DNA of 64,000 bases from CAZXYS01 sp964645005. Its GTDB lineage: Bacteria > Bacteroidota > Ignavibacteria > Kapaibacteriales > UBA2268. The first letter of the stretch is position 1. Each line of letters opens with the position of its first letter. Positions 39,834 to 46,635 of this stretch are shown piece after piece. The position numbers and the translations under genes were made by a program. The notes under the pieces are model-generated. The model saw only the letters and a list, made by a program, of their open reading frames with translations. It had not been told where the DNA came from and did no database searches. The stretch spans positions 1 through 64,000 of the forward strand of contig CAZXYS010000017.1 of NCBI GenBank assembly GCA_964645005.1, written 5' to 3'.

Positions 39834-40559
39834 CTACATAGCTTTATCAGCTTCCGTTTTGTTTCCCCCGGCGATCTCACCTTCAACCAGAATAACATCG
39901 TAAGTATAACCGGCTCCGAAATCCTGATCCAAAGCTACGGTGCCTTCTACAGTGACAACATCGCCTACATTGACGAAATCCTGAGTAGTTACAGTCAGAT
40001 CAAAGTTTTCTTTCGTACCCGTACCATCCTGAATATGAAGCCAGTTTTTATTCAGGATATTGGGATTGAATTTTGTGACTTCGCCTCTTATGCGAACTGT
40101 CTCACCATCATAGGATTTTTTGTTTTCATATAATTCTTTAATTGTTATACCATTCTTTGCCGGTTCAACATCGATTTTCTTATCTTTTTGTGTCTTAATT
40201 TCCGGATGTTTTTGTGCCGTCATCTTTTGTTGTCCGTGATTCTTAGTTATATCTTCGACAAAAAGAATGGTTTCAAAAGTCTGATCAAATGTTTTGCTGT
40301 GGAAATCCTTCATTTCCGTAGCTTGCGAGAAATATAGAGTATCATCCGGCTCTACATCAATAACTGTTGCAGCAATCCAAAAAGTTTCACCGCCTTCGGT
40401 GACTTTCATGTAAGAATATTTATCAGTGTCTTTCTTTTCTTTCACTATCACCTGATGAACACCTTCAGGCAAATCAGGCTTTTCAGCTTCTTTGCTGTTG
40501 CAGGCTGCAGCTAATCCAATGATTATTACAGTTATTAGTATTTGGTGTATTATTTTCAT
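39834..40559 (-). CDS. NrfJ-like lipoprotein with SH3-like and OB-fold domains
   Basis: 241 residues with lipobox 'LAAACNS'. The first domain (~35-110) shows 'VIVKEKKDTDKYSYMKVTEGGETFWIAA' and 'DTLYFSQATEMKDFHSKTFDQTFETILFV', a pattern seen in NrfJ-related proteins. The second domain (~135-230) is an OB-fold ('GETVRIRGEVTKFNPNILNKNWLHIQDGTG'). The partner in other genomes is often cytochrome maturation or anaerobic respiration, which would suit the cytochrome-rich region to the right (inference). A Fur-box-like sequence lies 91 bases upstream of the start. Confidence 0.7.
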   Translation of the reverse strand: MKIIHQILITVIIIGLAAACNSKEAEKPDLPEGVHQVIVKEKKDTDKYSYMKVTEGGETFWIAATVIDVEPDDTLYFSQATEMKDFHSKTFDQTFETILFVEDITKNHGQQKMTAQKHPEIKTQKDKKIDVEPAKNGITIKELYENKKSYDGETVRIRGEVTKFNPNILNKNWLHIQDGTGTKENFDLTVTTQDFVNVGDVVTVEGTVALDQDFGAGYTYDVILVEGEIAGGNKTEADKAM

Positions 40560-40649
40560 TTTAATTACCTACTTTTTAAAAAATATTTATTTTACAAATT
40601 ATAAAAATCTTTCTTATTAATAAAGTTTTAAAGATTTGGATAAAATATC

Positions 40650-40668
40650 GATAATGATTCTCATTTAT
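40650..40668 (-). promoter_or_regulatory. Fur-box-like operator
   Basis: GATAATGATTCTCATTTAT resembles the 19-bp Fur consensus: the first nine bases match exactly and the central TCATT is kept. It lies upstream of the OB-fold lipoprotein gene. Confidence 0.4.
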
Positions 40669-40841
40669 TTTCCTTTTTTCAAAATATTTATTGATTATGG
40701 ATAAATATTTGGAACCAATTTATAATCAATAACTTAAATCCCGCAGCCAAAATACAACCGTAAATTTTTAAGAAAAATATTAAAAGAATTATGAAATTTG
40801 AAAATTTCCATTATAGTAATATAGTCTTAGGAAATATTGAT

Positions 40842-41176
40842 TTGGTAGATTATGCGGTGAGAAGCAAAAGAAGCTTGGCAGAGATGTAAATCCTTCATAT
40901 ATCTGGCGTTATGTTAAGAAGCTGAAGCAGGTTAATGTCAATATTTTCAAAAAAAGCAAATTACTTGAAATACTGGATGACAGCGTTATCGTACAGGATT
41001 CCGAGGGGCAAAAGATTTCTGTTCCGGTCGATACGGTTGTTCTCGCTAATCCTCTTCAGCCTAATAATGATTTAGCCGAGCATCCTGCGAGGAGCTATGT
41101 CCCGATAAAGACCCTGCCGGTTTTTCTAACAAAATGTGGGAAGTTTCGGCGCGTGATACCGGAAGAGCATACATAA
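40842..41176 (+). pseudogene. Relic of an NAD(P)/FAD oxidoreductase C-terminal domain
   Basis: An open frame without a start codon (stop just upstream at 40839) reads 'KKLGRDVNPSYIWRYVKKLKQVNVNIFKKSKLLEI' and later 'VPVDTVVLANPLQPNNDLAE'. These patterns belong to the NAD(P)-binding domain of 2,4-dienoyl-CoA-reductase-like flavoproteins. The Gly-rich FAD/NAD motifs that should precede it are missing, and the frame breaks into a shifted 'MWEVSARDTGRAYIKMIDPN' stretch ending at 41217. It is most likely a remnant of a larger deleted gene. Confidence 0.55.
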
Positions 41177-41268
41177 AGATGATCGATCCAAATCAATCTA
41201 TCGAATGGTTTAACTGAGCTTTTAACATGATTATTGTTAGTTATAAAATATGTTTAAACAAAAAAATA

Positions 41269-41430
41269 AATGAACACAATCAGCGAGAGAAACGAAGGCA
41301 TTAGGTTCTGCGTTTCATTAGCACACCGGGAACAATTTATGGAACTGGAACATAGATTGAAGATATTCAACGAGCATTACGGATATCTATCTCAAATACC
41401 TGAGGATGCAAGCCCGAGTTTGATATTATG
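41269..41430 (+). CDS. 53-residue open frame, possibly a gene fragment
   Basis: ATG to TGA, with a coding-like composition ('FMELEHRLKIFNEHYGYLSQIPEDASP'). No clear ribosome binding site. The 'FNEHYGYLSQ' segment is reminiscent of NuoE-type thioredoxin-like ferredoxin N-termini, but this is too weak to name it. It lies beside another gene relic, so it is probably debris rather than a functional gene. The remaining parts of the 40560-41597 gap are AT-rich without genes. Confidence 0.25.
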
Positions 41431-41597
41431 AAATAATTGGGAAATCCAATCTTAGTCACACCTCAAAAAACCAAATATCTAGACTTATTATGTAAATTTA
41501 AAAAAAATCCTTTTGCTTAACAAATTTATATTTCTGTCTTAAAACTTTTTTCTTTTCGTTCGTTTCTATAGAAAAGTAAGAATATTGCAGAATTGCA

Positions 41598-42953
41598 ATG
41601 ACACAGGATATATCCACCATAGAACTTACTGCAGACAAGCTGCTTACCATCGTAAACGGCATTTCCGACGGCGTCCTTGCTATAGATACTCACTTTAACG
41701 TTACATTCATTAACAGCGCCGCAGAAAACATCCTTGAGATTGATTCAGAGAATGCTGTCGGCAAGAAATGCTGCGAAATAATGAGCACTGAACGCTGCGA
41801 CAAAAGATGTCCGCTAAAAGCCACAATGAGAACCGGCAAACCGATAATCAATCAATCGGTATGCATGACTAAAAACAAAAAGCGCCTGCCGCTAAGCATA
41901 TCGACTTCAGCGCTAAGGGATGATAATGGTCAGATCATCGGCGGCGTCGAAACCTTCCGCGACCTTAGTTTAGTGGAAACCCTTCGTAAGGAACTGGAAC
42001 AATCTTACACCTTCGAAGATATGATTGGTCGCAGCAAACCTATGAAAGACCTGTTCAATCTCGTAAAAATAGTCGCCCAATCTGATTCCACTGTATTTAT
42101 CGAGGGCGAGAGCGGCTCCGGCAAAGAACTCGTTGCTAAAGCTCTTCATTCCCTAAGCTCAAGGAAAAACATGCCATTCGTTACAGTTAACTGTTCGGCG
42201 CTGCCGGATACCCTGCTGGAATCAGAATTATTCGGTTATAAAGCAGGCGCCTTCACCGATGCCAAAAAAGACAAGAAAGGAAGGTTCGATGCAGCATCCG
42301 GCGGCACTATCTTTCTCGATGAAATAGGCGAATTATCCCAGTTGATCCAGGTAAAGCTTCTACGCGTCATCCAGGAAAAAGAATACGAGCCGCTCGGCGG
42401 CATCCAACCTGAAAAAGCGAATGTCCGGATAATAACAGCAACCAACCAGAACCTTTCCCAAAAAGTGAAGGAAGGCAAATTCCGTAAAGATTTTTATTAC
42501 CGGATAAACGTAATAAGAATTTACGTTCCACCCCTGTGCGAGAGAAGAGAGGATATACCGCTTCTGATTGATCACATCATAGGAAAATTCAATCAGCTAT
42601 ATTCAAAAAATATTGCGGGCATTAGTCCTTATGCCATGAGTCAACTCATGAATTACGACTTCCCCGGCAATGTCCGAGAACTCGAGAATATTATTGAGCA
42701 CTCCTTTGTTATAAGTCCCGGCGGTATCATCCGCCCGGAGCACCTGCCCGAACAATTCCAGGAGAATCAGTCCATCCCAGCCGTAGAGATAGCTTCTGAT
42801 CTGAAGGAAATGGAGGGGCTTTTCCTTATCGCCGCCCTGAAAAGAAACAACTGGAACCGCCAAAAAACCGCTAAAGAACTCAATATTAACCCTTCTACCC
42901 TCTACCGCAAATTAAAGAAACTCAACATGAAACCACCAAACAACAAATCATAA
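41598..42953 (+). CDS. PAS-domain sigma-54-dependent transcriptional activator (regulator 1)
   Basis: 451 residues. PAS domain (~10-120) with cysteines in the pattern C-x8-C-x3-C ('CCEIMSTERCDKRC'). AAA+ sigma-54 interaction domain (~140-370) with Walker A 'GESGSGKE', sigma-54 contact loop GAFTDA (consensus GAFTGA), 'GGTIFLDEIGEL' Walker B, and a C-terminal Fis-type HTH ('NRQKTAKELNINPSTLYRKLKK'). There is no receiver domain, so the PAS domain itself should sense the signal; the Cys pattern suggests redox or Fe-S sensing (inference). It lies directly upstream of the DUF2173/Hdr-like genes and probably activates them. TTGCAA-type motifs follow it. Confidence 0.88.
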   Translation: MTQDISTIELTADKLLTIVNGISDGVLAIDTHFNVTFINSAAENILEIDSENAVGKKCCEIMSTERCDKRCPLKATMRTGKPIINQSVCMTKNKKRLPLSISTSALRDDNGQIIGGVETFRDLSLVETLRKELEQSYTFEDMIGRSKPMKDLFNLVKIVAQSDSTVFIEGESGSGKELVAKALHSLSSRKNMPFVTVNCSALPDTLLESELFGYKAGAFTDAKKDKKGRFDAASGGTIFLDEIGELSQLIQVKLLRVIQEKEYEPLGGIQPEKANVRIITATNQNLSQKVKEGKFRKDFYYRINVIRIYVPPLCERREDIPLLIDHIIGKFNQLYSKNIAGISPYAMSQLMNYDFPGNVRELENIIEHSFVISPGGIIRPEHLPEQFQENQSIPAVEIASDLKEMEGLFLIAALKRNNWNRQKTAKELNINPSTLYRKLKKLNMKPPNNKS

Positions 42954-43010
42954 TTGCAATTATGCAATAATTCCGTATAAAAATTTTTGCAATAATGCAT
43001 TAATATTGCC
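42954..43010. promoter_or_regulatory. TTGCAA-motif cluster upstream of the DUF2173 gene
   Basis: Two compound sites, TTGCAATTATGCAATAA (42954-42970) and TTGCAATAATGCATTAATATTGCC (42987-43010), lie about 150-200 bases upstream of the next start. That is a typical distance for sigma-54 enhancer sites. Similar clustered motifs occur upstream of the DsrK/TmcB-like operon. Confidence 0.45.
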
Positions 43011-43161
43011 AACGAGCAATATAAAAGCCGCGCCAGTTCTTTTTCTAACGCATTATTATCATTATACTTATAAACCTTCCCCCAGATTTTTAATAATTAT
43101 GGCATTTAATTTTTACAAATAAAAGAAAGTAGCTTTAATAATATTTAAAGGGGTAAAAAAA

Positions 43162-43518
43162 ATGATCGGACTCGATAACATAATGAAGCTCCCCGGTTTC
43201 ATTGCAGCAGGACAATTCGATGAAAATGGTAATCCAATCCGCACTGTTGGTAACCTTACGGAAAAAATGAGCCTGATGGCAGCAAAAATGTCAGCCTATA
43301 ATAATACTCACTTTAGTCAACAGATTGCAGAATTTATGGAAAGAACCGGCAAAGGCTGCAAACAGCTTAACGGCTGGGGATTTTGGTGCGATAAAGTTGC
43401 AATTTGCGCAATAGGCAGGACTCTTGTAGTAGTAGAAACTTCCAAAGTAAATTTCAATCAGTTAATGACTGATCTATTGGATGAAAAGCCTACTGGGCCT
43501 AAACCAATGAACAATTAA
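43162..43518 (+). CDS. DUF2173-family protein
   Basis: 118 residues. The pattern 'LDNIMKLPGFIAAGQFDENGNPI', 'LTEKMSLMAAKMSAYNNTHFSQQ' and 'GWGFWCDKVAICAIGRTLVVVETSKVNFNQL' is that of DUF2173, a small roadblock-like family frequently found beside Hdr-like and sulfur-carrier genes in sulfur-metabolising bacteria. It has GG-rich Shine-Dalgarno-like sequence (AAAGGGG) upstream. Its molecular function is unknown. As first gene of the sulfur-transfer set it may regulate or assemble the complex (inference). Confidence 0.8.
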   Translation: MIGLDNIMKLPGFIAAGQFDENGNPIRTVGNLTEKMSLMAAKMSAYNNTHFSQQIAEFMERTGKGCKQLNGWGFWCDKVAICAIGRTLVVVETSKVNFNQLMTDLLDEKPTGPKPMNN

Positions 43519-43560
43519 CTTATAAGCGTTTTAATGTTAATCTAATAGACGGAGGATACA

Positions 43561-43782
43561 ATGATACAAGAAAATATACCTGAAGAAGATTATCAGGAAG
43601 AATATCCCGGAAAAGATATTCTTGGAAGGGGCATTAAGCATCCGGGTGCAAGACCTATGAAAGTTGTAGTGGACAAAGACGGATGCTGGTGGCTTTGCGA
43701 TGAGCCTGTAGATCCTGATCTTCCTTATGAAGATCAGAAATGCTGGCGATGCAAAGACATGGCGTTCACCCGGAATGATTGA
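43561..43782 (+). CDS. Small cysteine-containing protein of unknown function
   Basis: 73 residues with a good ribosome binding site (ACGGAGG). The C-terminal half has C42, C47 region 'DGCWWLCDEP' and 'QKCWRCKDMAF', giving two Cys pairs that could bind a metal or a Fe-S cluster. It starts 42 bases after the DUF2173 gene, so the two are co-transcribed. I do not recognise a family. Confidence 0.6.
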   Translation: MIQENIPEEDYQEEYPGKDILGRGIKHPGARPMKVVVDKDGCWWLCDEPVDPDLPYEDQKCWRCKDMAFTRND

Positions 43783-43802
43783 TCATTCTCAGGACATTCT
43801 TT

Positions 43803-43967
43803 AACCCGGATGTTTCAATAGAGAATCACAATTATTTGAAATTATCTGTAACAGCAAGCTTTAGCTTGCTGCAAATTCAAAGTTTATCAGTTCCCTTGCA
43901 AAGTGCTAAAGCACTTTGTTGCATACGCTTACAAACATAAATTTTTCTATTGAATTATTTGGGTTTA
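43803..43967 (-). repeat. Double-hairpin dispersed repeat, copy A
   Basis: In minus orientation relative to the other three copies. Hairpins CAGCAAGC-TTTA-GCTTGCTG (43852-43871) and CAAAGTGC-TAAA-GCACTTTG (43899-43918) are both perfect. Ends carry AACCCGGA and TTGGGTTT (ACCC/GGGT termini). Confidence 0.75.
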
Positions 43968-44012
43968 AGAAATATTCATTGACAGTTTTATTAAAACCGC
44001 TCAATATGTAAA

Positions 44013-44143
44013 GAGGCTGTCCCATAAAGGAGATGATTGTGTCACATTTCAACTCCGCTCAGTGCGACACTCTTATTAACACTTGTTTTTGTCATCCTGA
44101 GTGGAGTCAAAAGATGTAAATAAACGACTTATGAAACAGCCCC
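44013..44143. repeat. MITE-like element with GAGGCTGTCCCATAA termini
   Basis: GAGGCTGTCCCATAA at the left matches 12 of 15 with the inverted right end (GGGGCTGTTTCATAA). An internal inverted repeat ACTCCGCTCAG / CTGAGTGGAGT is present. Non-coding, 131 bp, between the small Cys protein and the DsrE-like gene. Confidence 0.55.
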
Positions 44144-44218
44144 AACAATAGAAAATATAATAACAATAATCTGCCGGATCAGATTTATTATAGACTAATT
44201 AATAATTCGGAGGATTTC

Positions 44219-44644
44219 ATGGGTAAAAAAATGACCATAGGTCTTTGTTCAGGTGGTATAGACAAACTCACTGCCGCCGGTATAATTCTGGGCGGAGCTG
44301 CTGCGGATGATCTGGATGTCGAAGTGTTCATTCTGTTGAATGCGGCACGCTCTTTTAAAAAGGAATTTGCCGAAAATCCCAAAGAATTACTGAAACTCGC
44401 GGAGAATGATGAACTCAGAGGAGAATTCCTGCAATCATTAGACAAGCTCAAAGTGGATTGTTGTATTGATTCTTTCAGAAAAGCCAAGAAAATGGCTAAT
44501 GTAAAGATCCACGTTTGCGGCACTGCAGGAAAGATCTGGGGCTGTGAAAAACTTGAAGATTTTGCCAATATCGTAGATGATATATGCGGTATCAGCGAAT
44601 ATATAACATCAATTGAAGAAGCAGACATGCATTTGTTTGTTTAA
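44219..44644 (+). CDS. DsrE2-like sulfur-carrier family protein
   Basis: 141 residues with ribosome binding site GGAGG 6 bases upstream. 'MTIGLCSGGIDKLTAAGIILGGAAADDLDVEVFILLNAARSF' and 'VKIHVCGTAGKIWGCEKLEDF' followed by '..EADMHLFV' match the DsrE/DsrF/DsrE2 fold, with the conserved Cys in 'VKIHVCG'. These proteins pass persulfide sulfur between TusA and downstream enzymes. It is followed 24 bases later by tusA, the standard pairing. It lacks the membrane segments of some DsrE2 relatives. Confidence 0.78.
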   Translation: MGKKMTIGLCSGGIDKLTAAGIILGGAAADDLDVEVFILLNAARSFKKEFAENPKELLKLAENDELRGEFLQSLDKLKVDCCIDSFRKAKKMANVKIHVCGTAGKIWGCEKLEDFANIVDDICGISEYITSIEEADMHLFV

Positions 44645-44668
44645 TATCACAAAAAGAGGAGAATAATT

Positions 44669-44920
44669 ATGAGTACCGAAGAACTGCAAACCATCGAGGC
44701 GGACAGAATAGTTGATGCAAGAGGTACAGCCTGTCCCGGACCATTGCTGGCAGCAAAAGAAAACATCGGAGATATTAGCTCAGGCGAGATCATGGCGGTA
44801 ATTTCCTCGGACGAGGGAACTAAAAGAGATGTACCCAAATGGGCAAAAAAGAAAGGTCATGAATACCTTGGAACAGTTGATGAATCAGGCTATTTCACAA
44901 TTTATCTCAAAAAGAAATAA
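44669..44920 (+). CDS. tusA: TusA-family sulfur carrier protein
   Basis: 83 residues. 'VDARGTACPGPLLAAKE' contains the active-site Cys22 in the C-P-x-P motif of TusA, which carries sulfur as a persulfide. Good ribosome binding site (AGAGGAG). The neighbours DsrE2-like and Hdr-like point to sulfur delivery to the Hdr complex, as in known sHdr/Dsr pathways, rather than tRNA thiolation. Confidence 0.9.
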   Translation: MSTEELQTIEADRIVDARGTACPGPLLAAKENIGDISSGEIMAVISSDEGTKRDVPKWAKKKGHEYLGTVDESGYFTIYLKKK

Positions 44921-44925
44921 GTAAA

Positions 44926-45339
44926 ATGGAAACAAACAATCAACCACAGATACTGGTTTTCTCGACGGAGAAGATATCCGACCCGGGAATAGATATGGCT
45001 GGATTATTGGAACTTCATTATCCGCCATCGGTAAAGGTGATCAGCGTGCCCTGTTCAAGCGGGATAAAACCCAAATGGATAATGAGGGCATTCGATGATG
45101 GTTTTTGCGGAGTATTCATAGCCGCCGACGGCACCGACTGTCCATATAGCGAAAAATGCGGCGAAAGAACCGCTGAGATCGTATCCCATACTCAGGAAAT
45201 GATGGATAACAAAAACATAAATAAAGCTCGTTTAAAAATGGCGGCTATATGTTCTGTTTGCTCGGAATCCTTTGTCAATTACATGAAAAATTTTACTGAA
45301 TATTTATCAAAGCTGGAAGTATGTAACCGAAAAAACTAA
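44926..45339 (+). CDS. MvhD-like [2Fe-2S] electron-transfer subunit
   Basis: 137 residues. 'VKVISVPCSSGIKPKWIMRAFDDGFCGVFIAADGTDCPYSEKCG' and 'RLKMAAICSVCSESFVNYMKNF' reproduce the MvhD/FlpD pattern (C43, C61, C72, C78, C109, C112). The N-terminal CxxC pair of canonical MvhD ('CNWC') is replaced by 'VFSTEKI', so cluster ligation must differ. In QmoB this domain is fused to HdrA. Here it is a separate gene between tusA and the HdrA-like genes (5-base and 6-base gaps). Confidence 0.72.
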   Translation: METNNQPQILVFSTEKISDPGIDMAGLLELHYPPSVKVISVPCSSGIKPKWIMRAFDDGFCGVFIAADGTDCPYSEKCGERTAEIVSHTQEMMDNKNINKARLKMAAICSVCSESFVNYMKNFTEYLSKLEVCNRKN

Positions 45340-45345
45340 GGCATA

Positions 45346-46635
45346 ATGATGGATAAAAATTATGACACACTTGTTATTGGTGGCGGTATTTCAGGACAAG
45401 AAGCGGCGCTAAATCTTGCTAATCTGGATTATAAAGTATTGCTCGTGGAAAAAGACTATTCAATTGGCGGAAAAATGATCCTTCTGAGCAAGGTCTTTCC
45501 GACGCTGGACTGCGCTGCCTGCATTGCCACCCCTAAAGTATCGGAAGTAGCAAGGCATTCGAATATCGATATTTATACCAATAGCGAAGTTTACTCTTTA
45601 GAGAAAAATTCTAATAATTCTTTCCACGGTACCCTGGTGAAACATCCCCGCTATGTGAGAGAGGAAGATTGCACAGGCTGTCCGGTTTGCGAGGAAGTAT
45701 GCCCGGTAGTGGTCAAAGATGAATACCAATACGGCTTCGTCGGTCGAAAGGCGGCATTTATCCCTTATGACATAGCAAGTCCGCGAGTAGCGGCTATTGA
45801 CATTGACAATTGCATATTATGCGGTGTTTGCGAGAAAAAATGCCCGGCAAATTGCATTGATTTCACGCAGGAAGATGAACACATCAACATTGACATTAAA
45901 TCAATAGTTCTTGCTACTGGCTTCAATCTTTTCGATCCAACAAAAATGAAGAATTACGGATATGGGAAATACAAAAACGTCGTTACCTCTATGGATATGG
46001 AACGCCATCTTTCGCCTACCAGACCTTATAATAACGTTTTAAGACCAAAAGATGGCAAAGTTCCGGACAACATCGCCTATGTTTTATGCACCGGATCGAG
46101 AGATGAAACCGTCGGCAACCCCATCTGCTCGCAGGTTTGCTGCATGTATTCGATCAAACAGGCTCAGCTTGCGATGGGGGCGCTGCCAATGGCTGATGTG
46201 ACTATTTACTATATCGATATTAGAGCTTTCGGGAAAGATTTTGAAGAATTCTACCAGCGCTCGAAAGGCATGGGTGTAGAATTTGTAAAAGGGAAAATCG
46301 CTAAAATTGATGAAAAAGATAACGGCAATCTGGAATTAAAATACGAGGATTTCGAAACCGGAGGAATAAAAACTGCGGAGCATGACCTTGTAGTGCTTTC
46401 AGTAGGAATACTGGCAAACAAAGATACTAAAAAAAAATTCAAAAATGATGGTCTGGCATTGGACCAATACAATTACGTAAAGCAAATAGACGAGACATTA
46501 AATCCCGCTAAGACAAGCATCGAGGGAGTATTTGTCGCCGGGGCGGCATCCGGTCCAATGGACATACCTGATTCAATAGCATCCGCGGGTGCCGCCGCTG
46601 CTGAAACAGCGAGTTATCTAAGGAGGGCGGTATGA
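45346..46635 (+). CDS. HdrA/QmoA-like FAD iron-sulfur protein (short form)
   Basis: 429 residues. FAD Rossmann motif 'LVIGGGISGQEAAL' (9-22). HdrA-type 'FPTLDCAACIATPK' with C56 and C59. Two ferredoxin clusters: C109/C112/C115/C119 and C156/C159/C162/C166. 'CSQVCCMYSIKQA' is the conserved HdrA motif. It lacks the HdrA N-terminal domain and C-terminal ferredoxin, which the next gene has. Known HdrA and QmoA proteins are soluble flavin electron-transfer hubs. Stop overlaps the next start (ATGA). Confidence 0.82.
   Translation: MMDKNYDTLVIGGGISGQEAALNLANLDYKVLLVEKDYSIGGKMILLSKVFPTLDCAACIATPKVSEVARHSNIDIYTNSEVYSLEKNSNNSFHGTLVKHPRYVREEDCTGCPVCEEVCPVVVKDEYQYGFVGRKAAFIPYDIASPRVAAIDIDNCILCGVCEKKCPANCIDFTQEDEHINIDIKSIVLATGFNLFDPTKMKNYGYGKYKNVVTSMDMERHLSPTRPYNNVLRPKDGKVPDNIAYVLCTGSRDETVGNPICSQVCCMYSIKQAQLAMGALPMADVTIYYIDIRAFGKDFEEFYQRSKGMGVEFVKGKIAKIDEKDNGNLELKYEDFETGGIKTAEHDLVVLSVGILANKDTKKKFKNDGLALDQYNYVKQIDETLNPAKTSIEGVFVAGAASGPMDIPDSIASAGAAAAETASYLRRAV

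Noticed and set aside
43099..43115. Sigma-54 promoter upstream of the DUF2173 gene (TGGCATTTAATTTTTAC)
   Set aside because: The -24 half fits but the -12 GC is missing.
43162..43518. DsrC-like protein
   Set aside because: Length is similar but the C-terminal CxxxxxxxxxxC arm of DsrC is absent; the pattern fits DUF2173.
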